Of a stretch of DNA of 64,000 bases, positions 45,460 to 56,567 are shown in pieces. A program made the translations under genes and the position numbers. The stretch is from Monoplex corrugatus (taxonomy: Eukaryota; Mollusca; Gastropoda; Littorinimorpha; Ranellidae): the NCBI GenBank assembly GCA_030674185.1, contig JAPXFY010000023.1, positions 14,243,686 to 14,307,685 on the forward strand, read 5' to 3'. The number at the start of each line of letters is the position of its first letter. The first letter of the stretch is position 1. The notes under the pieces are model-generated. The model did not search any database. It was not told the DNA's origin and was given only the letters and a program-made list of their open reading frames with translations.

Positions 45460-46196
45460 TTAACTCTTTCTGTACGTTAAGGGTTTTCAGACTGGACGCA
45501 GGGGTTGTCTGCGATTTATTTTGGAACAGGGGGTAAGGTCAGTAAAACACTTGTAGATATGTTTATGTTCAACATAGAACAAAAAGGTTGGTATTGGGTT
45601 GTGCAGAATTAAATTCTAAACAACATACAGGTAATAACGTCATGATAGATTTGATTTTATCAAGATTTTGCACTATATAAATATTGTAATTATTATTATT
45701 ATAATTTTCATTATGATGTAAAAGAAACAGAACGGGAGAGGCATGGTCTCTTTGCAGAACAAGAAGGCTCTTCACGATCGTCAACACTCATTTCTTCTGA
45801 CTCTGCACTTGATGCACTCTCAACAAAGCTATCATCACTTTCACTGGCAGCTATTTCATCATCACTTTTGTCAAAAATTTCTGAAAAGGTGCGACAGTCT
45901 GAGCAGCAGTGAGCCTAACAGAACGCAGATTGCCTGACGCCATGGCAAGTCATTTTACGAAACTGAAAACATATCAACAAACGAGGCGCACACACACACA
46001 CAAAAAAACTTGGAAAAATGGCTGAAAAGGAAGAGGAAGTATGCAATTGTCGTTATCTGCTGTCATGCGGTTGTATGTAGTTAAATGGGGAAGAATAGAA
46101 AGTGAGGAACCATGCCGAGCCGCTGTGATCAGCTCGGCGGCCATTTTGAAAGTTAGCCAAGCCGATCACTGCGGCTCGTCATACAGGAAGAGTTAA
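45460..46196 (-). mobile_element. piggyBac-like element, internally deleted (737 bp)
   Basis: TTAACTCTTTCTGTACG at the left and, inverted, TTAACTCTTCCTGTATG at the right (14 of 17 match) give TTAA-flanked terminal inverted repeats. On the minus strand an ATG at about 45,941 begins MASGNLRSVRLTAA. After a frameshift there is an acidic stretch, DKSDDEIAASESDDSF ... SVDDREEPSCSAKRP, like the N-terminus of piggyBac transposases. The catalytic part is absent. The tail of a CR1-like LINE sits inside. Confidence 0.65.
45644..45706 (+). mobile_element. CR1/L2-like LINE 3' tail fragment
   Basis: AGATTTGATTTTATCAAGAT, then TTTGCACTATATAAATATTG, then an ATT run. This matches the complement of 20,533-20,595 and 40,963-41,025. 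Only about 60 bp is present, inside a piggyBac-like element. Confidence 0.75.
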
Positions 46197-46528
46197 CCCA
46201 CTTAGTGCCCTTAGACCATCAGCTGACGTGCTACATAAGTGTTTCCATAATGCCCATAGGCCGTCCACTGACATTGTAGAGAAATAACGTAAGAAAATTT
46301 ATTTCCACTTTGGAATGCAAGAATAGGTCTTGGCAACAAAAAAACTAAGAGAGAAAAACTAAGCCCAGATTTTGGAATCCTCATTCATTTTCCCTCAGAA
46401 AACATGTTTCTTTGTTGTATCTCTTAAAGTTTTTGCATTAGAATTTTTTGTTAATTATTAATATTACCCTCAAATCCGGGCAATGGGGAAGCACATATTT
46501 ACATTTTCCCTGGCGCTGAAAGGGTTAA
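46193..46528. mobile_element. TTAA-flanked MITE (336 bp) abutting the previous element
   Basis: TTAACCCACTTAGTGCC at the left and GGCGCTGAAAGGGTTAA at the right (9 of 13 terminal positions pair). Its left TTAA (46,193-46,196) is also the right TTAA of the element at 45,460-46,196. Confidence 0.5.
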
Positions 46529-49052
46529 AGGACCTCTTCCAAGATGTCCCTCCTGATGCAGTTTTCCAGTTTTTACAGGAGATCAATATATTTCACCTGA
46601 TATGATTTTACGTCTGAGTATGGTTTCTTATTCATTTAATTGCAGTATGTGATTAGACTTGCAAGATTAATGGTGAGCATGGTTTTTAACTGTTCTATCT
46701 TGACCTGGTTGTCATTTTTGATGTGGTGTTATTCCTGATATGGCTTTAGTAGTCGGCTGGGCTGTGAGCAATATGAACTTGAACTAACTTAAAAACCATA
46801 GTCAACCTGACCAGCTTAGCTGTCTGTCATTGCCCAAAATTTATGCAGCTGGAGAGAGCCCTTATGTGATGTGCGTATGATCCATCTTCTTGCCTGGAGA
46901 AGATTAAATTTTTCTACCAGCCAGCCGGGCTAGTGGATTTCAAGATTACAAGCCTGCAGATATTTTCACTAGCCGGACATGTTGCCCCGAAAAATAGCAA
47001 CATTTTCTTTATGATGATGATCAAAAATAATATTTAGCAGAATAAGCCATTGTTACAACAAAGGTGGTCAAACTTTCTTCTGGAGACTTTCATCAGGATA
47101 GAGGGGGGGGGGGGGGGGGGGGGGTGAACAGTGGGAGATCAGGTGATAACATGAAGATGTAAAACGTAGATGACTGATCTCGAAGTTCACATGGATTTTC
47201 TGTGTAAGTTAGAGAGAATTCTTAGTTCAATGTATATTTATCATCATTCTCTTTTTGTTTACGTAACCAAAGCTTATTTTAGTCCAACTGGCCGTTTGTT
47301 ATGATTTTCAAATTACTTCATTGTCATCCTGCAATATTTTTCCCTTTTCATAATCTTAATCACTTACTTTTAAAGTGTTAGTCTGTGTGAATTGTCAGTA
47401 GCCCAACAGACTAGTACTAGTAGCTTTTGATTTTGACTCGCCCGACACGTTTTTTACTCTCCTCGGGCAACCGGGTGAGTGGATTTTGCCAGTCCTGCAT
47501 CTTGACTAGTTGTTGGTCGTCCTGCTCAGCAAGTGCTGAATACTGCCTTTGTTGTTTATTCTTCTGGCCAACACTCAACAAGAAAGAATGCAAGCAAGTC
47601 AACTCTCGTCTTAGCGTTCTCTGCTTTTTTATGTTTTGTCATGTCTCTTTTTGTCTTTCGACCTTGTAGTTGTCATACATATATTCCTTGTACCAGTGCA
47701 TCATGAGTAATTCAAGACGGCAGTGCGTATATTTCTCTGATCTCAGACCGCACCAGTTGGTCCCTGCCATTACAACGTGACTGGATCATTAAACCAGTTT
47801 CAGCTGGATCAAAGATCACACTGTGTCCTCAGGATCTTCAATCCTTTCAACCTTCCATTTGCCTCTGGAGATGATGATTACTGGGCCTTTTCTGTCAAGT
47901 CCCAGAAACAGACTCTGGGAAGGTGTGTCCCCCTTCAGGTCTTGGTAATCTGCTATCTAGACGCAAGTTTAACTCCAATCGTCACATTTGCTCTTCCTAT
48001 TCATTATTTAGGTGTAATGTGTGTATATATATACATTACACCTCCCTCAACCTTCCTTCCAGCCCCACTACATCACTCCTCACACCAACAAAGAAAATGT
48101 GACCTGTAATATCAAACATATGGTGAACATTTCTATCTCGTTCAGTCAGTGTACATGTATGTGCCAGCAAGGCAGCTGTTACAAAAACAGTTGCCCAGAA
48201 AATACTTACAGTCTAGTGCTAATACTGTTCTACTAGTAGCTCAAATCAGGTCAAGATCAAAGTAGCCGTAGTTAGTTGCTTGGAAAGAATACGCTTGCTC
48301 TTTTATTTGTTGTATATTTTGGTGTTTTTTTTATCTCTGCATTTTTATTTTGTTTTGTTTTTTTATCTCTGCGTTTAACTGTACTCTGCTTGGTGTATTA
48401 ACTTCAGAGCAAAACAAAAACAAAGTAATAGCATGTGTTCTTTGGTGTCAGTTCCACTGTGTTTTAACTCAACTGTTGTTGTGAAGCTGTTAAAACTTAC
48501 ATAGTATTACTATTAGTAGGTACTCCAAACTGATTTTAGAAGTTGTAGAAAGTAAAAATAAAATTGCGTATTCTTACAGAACTTTTTTTTTCTGATTCCA
48601 GTGATTATAATTATTTTTCTTGTACGACAATTTATAAGCAAGTTACGATTTTTTTAATAATTTATTTTTGGTACATATTTTCGTACACCTCAAATTAGCA
48701 TAAATGTCTATGTTCACACATCTGAATAATTGAATGCAAAGCACAAGTTTAACTTTCTTGCTAGAAATCTGTTCACTATAACACATGTTATTAGCTGAAT
48801 TTTTTCCAGACATGTCATACCATTTATAGCCAATTGATGAGCATCAAAAGTATTTAAAAAAATGCTAAATTGCACCCACAATTTCGTGACGCATGTAAAG
48901 GTTAATTGGGTAAATCATGAAACATTCATATCTCAGCTCAAAATTGACCCACAGAAAAGTATTTTATATCAATGGAATCTGCAGAACAAGTGGAATTGAA
49001 ATAAATGCCTTCACAGATGATCAAACTATATATATGAATGCTGTGGTGGAAG
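46529..49052. other. Intron sequence of the zinc-finger gene, no gene recognised
   Basis: It contains a SINE family A tail remnant near 46,730-46,785 (CTGATATGGCTTTAGTAGTC), a G run of about 24 at 47,101-47,124, and two similar short segments near 46,915 and 47,455 (ACCGGGTGAGTGGATTTT type). The rest is AT-rich. Confidence 0.45.
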
Positions 49053-50138
49053 TTAGTGTTGGGAAATTCTGGCGTAGGCCAAAGCAGTGCTATTGACGTC
49101 AGCCACCTGCCAAATTCTGTTATCATTGCTGACTGGTAGGTTATCAAAATCCCTCTGGAATATGTACTGAGCACTCATCAGCCACATCTTCACGTCTTGG
49201 CCATCTGAAAAGGTCTTTTCGGCCATGCATCTGTTCCATGAACTGGACAGTACCTTCCTCACCATTCTTCTTCACCTCTTGGATTTGAACAATGAAGCCA
49301 TTTTCATTGTAGAAAACGGCAGCCCACTGACCTTGAGTAGTAAAATGAAAGGGTTGCAACACTGATGGTTGCTTGTCTTCATCAGTCCCAGAAGAGTCTT
49401 CAACTTGTTCCAAAGCACTGGGGCCAATGATGGATATTTCCTTTTCAGAGTCTTCCAACATCAGTCCGATTTCAACAGGGCTCAGGAGCAGTATCTTCAG
49501 GCAGTGAAAGATGGCTTTCAAGTGATTTTGCAAATCTTTTAGGGTGCCAGTCAGCCTCAATGTTTCTTTTTTAATAACAACAGATTTTTGGTGGCGAATT
49601 TCATCCCTGACAAGTGACAGTTTTTTTCACTGTGGTGATAGATTCTCCAATTCTTTTATGTCTTCTGATAAGGTGGATGACATCATTTCTTCTGTGACAT
49701 GGCCCACCATGTGCTAAGACAAGTCTGATGAGATCTGCCTTCTTCTGTGCCAATTTGGCCTCCTTCAACTGCTTCAATCTCTTATTTTCAAGTAATTTTT
49801 CTTTTATTTTTAAATGGACAATGTCTTCTTGTCTTCTCAGTTTTTCTCTGCAATGGAAGTGTTCCAAATCCACAATAATTTCCCGTGTAAGACTCGGAGA
49901 TTCGGATGACTGTGTCAAATTTGTTATATCATGGGAAGTTGTCCTTGTTTTGAGTCCACGCTTGCTCGAAAACAATGACACAAAGTCAAAGTTGACAGAA
50001 GTTTGCAGAAATGAAGTTCTTTCTCCTGCCAACCACCTTCACCCATGTCCTTGATTCTTTTAAAGAGGCGATCCATTATGCCACTTAGAGGGCTTGCTGG
50101 ATAACTGACAGAAGGAAACATTTTTTCAAACCAACAAC
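49053..50138 (-). CDS. Nested minus-strand gene, last exon, with three frame breaks
   Basis: Large 3' exon of a gene inside the zinc-finger intron. The acceptor (TGTGTGTTGCAG) lies directly after a TG repeat, and the exon enters in phase 1. Read across three frame breaks it encodes FEKMFPSVSYPASPLSGIMD and then a charged coiled coil (REKLRRQEDIVHLKIKEKLL, KRLKQLKEAKLAQKKADLI). Next come HRRNDVIHLIRRHKRIGES and VRDEIRHQKSVVIKKETL. The C-terminal module has GQWAAVFYNENGF, EEGTVQFMEQ, FRWPRREDVAD, AQYIFQRDF and RIWQVADV, ending ISQH and a stop. I take that module as Tudor/SH3-like, a type common at the ends of uncharacterised invertebrate proteins. Breaks lie near 50,030-50,038 (one base missing), 49,621-49,627 (an A7 run one base too long) and 49,171-49,182. 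It may be a pseudogene, or a sound gene with assembly indels. Function unknown. Confidence 0.55.
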
Positions 50139-50141
50139 CTG

Positions 50142-50143
50142 CA

Positions 50144-50216
<73 letters not shown>

Positions 50217-50250
50217 ACACACACACCACACATGCACGCACGCACGCATG
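50142..50250. repeat. (CA)n tract abutting a minus-strand splice acceptor
   Basis: On the minus strand this is (TG)n running straight into TTGCAG, the acceptor of the nested gene's last exon. Another such dinucleotide tract lies at 50,727-50,762. Confidence 0.9.
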
Positions 50251-50622
50251 CACGCACATATTAGTGAGAATGTGTGTGTGTAATTACTGTAAACTGTAAG
50301 AGAGAGAGGGGGGGAAAGTAAGAGGGAGAGAGAATTCAAACTTTTTTTTTCTTCTTTTTATTTTTTTTGCAATTTAAGTGTAGAATGATTTGATGCAAAA
50401 AAAACCTTCATTTTGAATAAAGTCACAATTTCTACGGAAATATAACATTTAATCTGGAATAACGTTTAAATTGTTTTAAACGCATTCTGCTGAAAAATGG
50501 CATTAAAAAAATAAACTAATTAAAACAGTAAAAGTGGAAGGAGTGGAGGAGAAGTGGAAGAGGTGTGAGTAGTAGCAACAATCTATTGGTGAGATCCACT
50601 TTAGGTGGATCAGGTGGTCTAC

Positions 50623-50679
50623 CTCTTCCCTGTGGTAGGAAGCTTCTCCTGAGTTCTTCATAGACATCATCATGTTTAG
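50623..50679 (-). CDS. Nested minus-strand gene, middle exon (57 nt)
   Basis: The acceptor TATTTGCAG is followed by 57 nt and then an AAGAG/GTAGAC donor. In phase 1-1 it reads KHDDVYEELRRSFLPQGR, which joins in frame to GCWFEKMF of the last exon. A length divisible by three and matching phases on both sides support the exon. The alternative frame (LNMMMSMKN...) is also open but does not join the next exon. Confidence 0.45.
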
Positions 50680-51461
50680 CTGCAAATAGACCTGTGACTG
50701 TTCTAAACAGTCCCGACTAGAAGAGGTGTGTGTGTGTGTGTGTTGTGTGTGTGTGTGTGTGAGCTTATCCATTTTTGTATACCCCATGTGTACTAACTGT
50801 TAATAGTGTTATGTGTGACAGCCTGCATAATTCAAAGTGATGGCATATAGAGGGATAAAAATCATTGTGAAAGTGAAAGTACACCTAAAACAGAAACTAA
50901 AAGACTAGAAAGCTTAAGATTTTTTAAAGTGATAGATATTTCGCTGCATTGGCTGACAGCAATTTTTCACATGTTGATGTTTTACTTTTAAACAGTCTTG
51001 TCATATTACTAACATAATATTGTCGATTGCGGTACAATGTGCTATACAATTCGACAGTCACACAGTGACAGTGTCACGGTTTTAGCATTCATCAAAAATT
51101 AGGTCAGGTTGACTAGTCATGTGACTACGTATTTCTCAATTTTTCGTAAAATATATAATGCATAATAACTCATCATAAAAAATATCCTGAGAACCATAAA
51201 GACTTGCCATCAAACCAAGAATTATAGTTCTCTCACAAATATAACTGATTGTGAGTCACAAGACCTTTGTACAACCTCACCCACCTAACCGTAAACGCCA
51301 GCTTTCGAAGCTTTGTTTTCATTGCCGATGCCAGTATGTTACATTAGTGCTTTGCTTGTAAACACTAAATTCCCATTACAAAACTTAAAGAAATAGAATA
51401 ACTAGACGTTAAACTTAAGACAATTCAACCATAAATCGGAAGCACACAAATACCGATGGAC

Positions 51462-51513
51462 CGGACTGGTTGTCCGACGGTGTAGGCGACGACTCCATGC
51501 TTGCCTCAGTCAT
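51462..51513 (-). CDS. Nested minus-strand gene, putative first exon
   Basis: An ATG at 51,513 in a CpG-richer block opens MTEASMESSPTPSDNQS. A weak donor (TCCG/GTCCAT) after 51,462 gives the phase 1 that the next exon needs. A stronger-looking donor 8 nt further (ATCG/GTATTT) would give phase 0 and break the frame. The exon is therefore provisional. Confidence 0.3.
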
Positions 51514-52240
51514 GGCGGATCGAGCGCGTGGCACAAAATCAAATCAGTTGTTGCGATTCAAATATCGCTTGGTTCGCGTGAAAGTCTCTATGATGAAAAC
51601 ATCAGCTGTGATCAGCAGAGTGTGACTTCAATAAAGATCTGACCTGATATTGGTTGTTCAGTCTGTAATTTAACCATTCCTTTTCACGCGTGTCACGTCA
51701 CAAGCGTTACCCATCTAAAAACTTTGTTCATTAACTTTGAAAATCTGAGTTCATTTTACTTATTAATTATCACTGTGTTTCTTTCCCTTTAAATGATGTA
51801 TAAAAGTTTAAAACACAATTGTTCTACATTATCAAATATTTGTTGAAATGTAACAAACAAATTTACTCAAGGTGTAAAGCTTGTGACGCGTGTCACATTT
51901 TATTAGCCATACATTACTTAAGTGCCTGCATGAAATCGTGTCACAGCCATATATATTAATTCCTAAGTGCAATAGATGCTACACAAAAAAAATCAACTGC
52001 TATTGTAATTTTTTTTACTCTGTATAAAGCACTTTGAGTCACAGTGTCACAAGCATAACAAACACGCACATCCCTTCATTATCCCTACACACCATGGACG
52101 CGACTAGTTTGTGTATCTTTTTTCCAAGTATGTGTGAAAATATAAATGTTTTGCATTGTTAAGCAACCATTTTAAATGGTATATGACCTTTTGTTTTTTT
52201 TTGCATGCGATTCACACTTTGAGTGACCAGCACTGCAGAA
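51514..52240. other. Upstream flank of the nested gene
   Basis: It contains GTCACGTCACAAGC and GTGACGCGTGTCACA phrases that recall each other as imperfect inverted pieces. A similar GTGACAGTGTCAC palindrome lies at about 51,067. The bases near 51,510-51,545 are CpG-rich and may be the nested gene's promoter, or a bidirectional one. No gene is called. Confidence 0.35.
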
Positions 52241-54084
52241 TGACCCATATACAGGAAGAGATAAATAAAGAAATCAGGAATAGGTGCAATGAAGCTAAGG
52301 AAGCTTGGCTGAAAACAAAATGCAAAGAAATAGAAGATCGACACAAAACGGATCCTCAGGCCGTCAGGGTATGTACGGACGAATTGAAGAAATTGTCCAC
52401 AGAAAAAGACATGCTCATCAACTGGTTGCATAAAATCGAAAGATGGTAAGCTTATCATGGAAAAAGACAAAATATTAGAAAGATGGGGAGAGTACATTAA
52501 TGACCTTTGAACTTGAAGATGACAGAAACGAAGAACACATTATAAGAAAGAACTTTGAAGGACCACCCATAATGAAAGGTGAAGTAGAGCAGCACTGAAA
52601 AAGATGAAACCAGGAAAAGCCCAGGACCAGACAACATTACTACAGAGATGATTGAAGCCCTGGAGGAATTTGGTATTGAAAAAATAGCAGTCCTCCTAAA
52701 TGAAATTTACGACACTGGAAAAATCCCCAAAGATATATGTCAAAATCAATTTTCATTGCTCTTCCAAAGAAGACAGGGGCTATAGAATGTGAACTCCATC
52801 ACACAATCAGTTTGATGAATCATGTAACAAAAATCCTATTAAGAATAATCATGATGAGGACAAGGAATAGAATCAAAAGAGAAATAGCAGATGAACAGTG
52901 TGGATTTGTAGAAGGGAAAGGAACTGTTAATGCCATATACATCCTAAGAACTATCATAGAGAGGTCAATCGAGATGAATAAGGATTTATATTTATGCTTT
53001 GTTGATTATACCAAGGCTTTCGATCGGGTAAGATATGAAGAATTGATTAACCAACTAGAAAAACTGAATATTTGATGGAAAACATCTACGAATAATCAGA
53101 AATATGTATTGGGAACAAACAACAGCAATGAGAATAGAAAACGATATAAGCTCTTTCCAAAACATCAAAAGAGGAGTCAGACAGGGTTGTGTTTTGTCAC
53201 CAGATCTGTTTTCACTTTACAGCGAAAACATCATGAGAAACCTAGAGGAAGACCTTGGATTAAAGGTTGGAGGAAAAATAATGACCAACATTCGATACGC
53301 AGATGACACCGTGCTGGTTGCAGAAAATGAAAGGAACCTACAAAACCTTGTGAATATACTAGAAATAGAAAGCAAAGGTAAAGGGGTTGGAACTAAACAG
53401 CAGGAAGACTGAAGTCATGGTGATCAGTAAAAAAAAACATGAAATCGCCTCATGCAAAATAACAGCAAACGGCACAACCTTGACACAGGTTGATAAGTTT
53501 AAATACCTGGGAACGATCATTTCACCAGATGGCAGATGCACATCAAATAGCCAGCAGAATCGACCAAGCCAAAACAGCATTCAAGAAGATGAAAAGCATT
53601 TTTACCAACAAATGCCTATCAATTAACATCAGGAAGAGAGTTCTTGAATGTTATATAGAACCAATACTGTTGTACGGTTGTGACGCATGGACAGTCAACA
53701 AGCAAAGCCAGAACAAGATTGAGGCAGCCGAGATATGGTTTCTATGAAGAATGTTGAGAGTTCCATGGACAGCAAAGAAAACAAACAAGACAGTATTGAT
53801 GGAGGCGGACACAAGATCATTTATAAGGAAAATTAGGAAAAGACAGGCAACATTTGTAGGCCATTTTATGAGGAGGGGGGAATTGGAGCACCTGGTCACG
53901 ACAGGAAAGCTGGAGGGGAAGAGAGCACCAGGCAGACCCAGGGAGAAGATACTAGACGACTTGCAGAGTGGCTGAGGACAAAGAGGGTGGAAGAGATGCT
54001 TGAGGCAACAAGAGATAGAGATAGATGGAAGTCCATGATCGCCAATGCCATGCGGCAAGGCACCTGATGATGATGATGATGATG
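52241..54084 (+). mobile_element. LINE (non-LTR retrotransposon), RT to 3' end, several frame breaks
   Basis: It covers the linker (EEINKEIRNRCNEAKEAWLK) and a GPDNITTEMIEALEEFG segment. The RT core follows: CFVDYTKAFDRV (motif A, about 53,000), RGVRQGCVLSPDLFSLYSE (motif B), IRYADDTVLVAE (motif C, about 53,300) and FKYLGTIISPDG (thumb). The C-terminus has RKRQATFVGHFMRRGELEHL, GRPREKILDD and IANAMRQGT near 54,060, then a (TGA)n tail. At least five frameshifts or stops disable it. The endonuclease is missing, so the copy is 5'-truncated near 52,241. 3' fragments of the same family lie at 1,775, 2,054 and 18,068. The clade (jockey- or RTE-like) is not settled. Confidence 0.85.
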
Positions 54085-54719
54085 ACAGAAATCCCAGTAA
54101 ACTACAGCCAGAGAATTGAATCCAGTAATGGCTCGTCTTGAATAGAAGGTGTGGTGGCTCCAGAGAACCTGACTCCCCAAGATCCACGGTGCAGATGCTG
54201 GGGGCTCTTTCAGTATAAATAGTATCCCCACCTTCTGAAAATTCTGTGCTAGAAATTTCCTCTTTTCTGTCACTCTCTTTTTTCTTTCTTCCTCCTTTGC
54301 TTTCTGCTATTTCTTCCTATCATTTTCTGCCTTGCTGGTCCATTCACCTGTATGTGTTCAATAAAGTCTTGCATACTTTTTCTTAGGATTGATAATTGGG
54401 TACATGTATTAAGTGCATTTTTGGCTCTGGGGAGGTGACATATGCGGAAGCAAGTTTAGGTAATTTATGCCCGTTTATGAAAATATATATATTTTGGTGT
54501 CCTTAGGTATGCTTATATTTGTATTCAGATATGTTTTTTTAAATCTTCGTGTGTGATAAATTGGACGGAGTGGTCAAGGCTGGCGGTATGTCTGTAGATT
54601 ATGTGCATGAATGCATTGGTAATTGTACTTGATTTTCTTTTCTTTTTGTTTCCTGTTAAAGTTTTGTATGTTTTGAAGGGGTTGTAGCCCTGATATGACT
54701 CTCTGCAGTCTGCTGGGCT

Positions 54720-56024
54720 TTAACTCACTCGGGATGGAGAGTTTTCCCCCTAACTTTTCCCCACAGACGGCCCATTTTGAAGGGTTTGGAAAAAAATCAC
54801 ACAAAAAAACAAAACATAAAGGAACAAAATGAAACTTTCAGATCGGAACATTTACATGCTGGGTTAGTTCATGCCAAAATATTGAAGTTCTTCCTTGAAT
54901 ATTTCTTCTTCATGTGCCATGTTGAAAATAGCCCCAGTTTTGTGGTCAGGATCACCGTACAGTCACACACTTTGATCAGCTCAATGAACACACAGTCAAA
55001 GGTGAGAAGGTCTTTGTATGCACAAAATAACATGAATAAAGTAGACTTTGCTCAGGGTAAAAAAAGATAAATTATTAGTGACATTATATAAATAAATGTT
55101 ACAAATTGTCACACAGGGGAATTTGGAAAAGAAAGGAGCACACTGGATGCTTCAGTCCCTATGCACTATTTTCTTAATAATCAGTGTAGTTCTGCACTGA
55201 GTGATACAGTTGGAAGTAGGTGATGGTCTTGTTGGGCTAGCATAGTTTGTCACAGAGGGCAACCTCACACTTTTTACACCAGTTGGGGGTTTGCTGCAGT
55301 TGAACCTCCGGGTGTCTCCTGCTGCCAGCACTACACACATGGCACTTCTTATAAAGTCTTCTGTCACAAACTGATCGAAGAAATCAATGGGGGCGTGGCA
55401 CTCAGCTGGGGCATGCAGGCCACAAGAGCCAGAGAACGGAGGCAAAGTGGGGATAAAACTAAAATCTTTGTGCCAGTCATGCATTAGAAAGTGAATGAAA
55501 CCTCCATCAGACATGTGACTCACTGTGCTTGGCCCGCTGACCACTCGCCTCTCATGACATGTGCGCCCACCTCCCTCTCCCACTTCACTGTCATCTGAAG
55601 CTTTCATTCTGGAAACACTTTCACCATCATCTTCATCATGCTCGTTGATGTCGGATCCTTGAGTCTGAAGCACTTAAATTTGCTTCAGAAGCAGTAAAAC
55701 GCCACTGTCGTGATCTGCTTTGCTCCAAATAAATTCGTACTCACCTGCGACGCCATTTTCGACACGAATGCAGATTAGCCAGTCATGTGGGGTGCCGAAG
55801 TCAATCGTTTCCCGACAAGCATATTGCTACAGAATCTCACAAAGTAACTTTCCACTTGACCCTTGACACGTCTGCAATGCCCAGTATAGCTTCGGTTGGC
55901 ATGCCACGTTACGAGGGAAGCGTCGAAAAAATTTTAATTATCGAAACCGCTATAGCTTTCTGTCATACAGAACCGTGCCTTACGTCAGGAACGCTATAGT
56001 GTTCCATCATACGGAGTGAGTTAA
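54720..56024 (-). mobile_element. piggyBac element, internally deleted (1,305 bp with both TTAA)
   Basis: TTAA at 54,720-54,723 and 56,021-56,024, with termini CTCACTCGGGATGG and, inverted, CTCACTCCGTATGATGG. It carries the transposase remnant described at 55,152-55,756 on the minus strand. It sits at the TTAA of a SINE tail. Confidence 0.85.
55152..55756 (-). pseudogene. piggyBac transposase remnant: N-terminus fused to C-terminal Cys-rich domain
   Basis: On the minus strand an ATG at 55,756 gives MASQ, then a GTGAGT donor and an ~80-bp intron ending TTCAG. An acidic region follows (SDINEHDEDDGESVS), then WHKDFSFIPTLPPFSG and HAPIDFFDQFVTEDFIR, the segment that precedes the DDE domain in piggyBac transposases. 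Immediately after (about 55,345), in another frame, comes KCHVCSAGSRRH, then WCKKCEVALCDKLC and YFQLYHSVQNY, the usual C-terminal cysteine-rich domain. The whole DDD catalytic core is deleted, so it cannot catalyse transposition. The termini remain, so mobilisation in trans is conceivable. Confidence 0.75.
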
Positions 56025-56533
56025 ACAACAATAACAATAACAATCATTACAATGACTCCCCAAGAGAAGTTTTTGGTTGTCGCCTTTGTATAGAAGTTGG
56101 CCTAGAGATTCTGAATTCCCTAGAGAACTAAATCCCTTCATAGCACCCCATGTATGGAAGGCACGCAGTCCAGGAGAACTTGAATCCCTGGAGAAACTGA
56201 ATCCCTTGATGGTGCCCCTTGATGGAAGGCGTGGCAATCCCAAAGAACCAGAACCCATGGAAAACATGAAGCTTTTGATGTTGTCCCTTTTTTGAAAGGT
56301 GTGATGGCCCCAGAGAACCTGAATCTCCAGGAGAAACTGAACCTTTTGATCAGACCCCTTATTTGGAAGCTGTTCTGGCCCCAGAGAACCTGTAGATACT
56401 AAATCCCATAATGTCTCCTCTTGAATGGAAGGCTTGGTGGCCATGATAGAGAGCTAGAATGCCCTGATGGTACCCCAGGACGGAGCAGCCAGTTGTCGTA
56501 GTCATAGTGTGAGACTTTGTGTAAAACACTCTG

Positions 56534-56536
56534 GTG

Positions 56537-56567
<31 letters not shown>

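Larger units (their letters stand above)
54183..56052 (+). mobile_element. SINE family A with 13-bp TSD, itself split by a piggyBac element
   Basis: TGACTCCCCAAGA is present at both ends (54,170-54,182 and 56,053-56,065). The SINE body runs 54,183-54,719 and resumes after the inserted element as TTAAACAACAATAACAATAA. Removing 1,301 bp restores the GGGCTTTAAACAACAATAA end of the intact copy at 34,951-35,490. Confidence 0.85.
54085..56490. repeat. ~68-bp minisatellite, split by a SINE
   Basis: Units with GTGGTGGCCCCAGAGAACCT, GAATCCCCAGGAGAAACTGA and ATCCCTTGATGGTGCCCC occur at 54,085-54,182 and again at 56,066-56,490 (about six diverged units). The sequence between is not part of the array. 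The long minus-strand frame over 56,007-56,444 is simply the translated repeat. Confidence 0.75.

Noticed and set aside
56007..56444. 145-codon minus-strand frame
   Set aside because: It is the translated ~68-bp minisatellite, not a gene.
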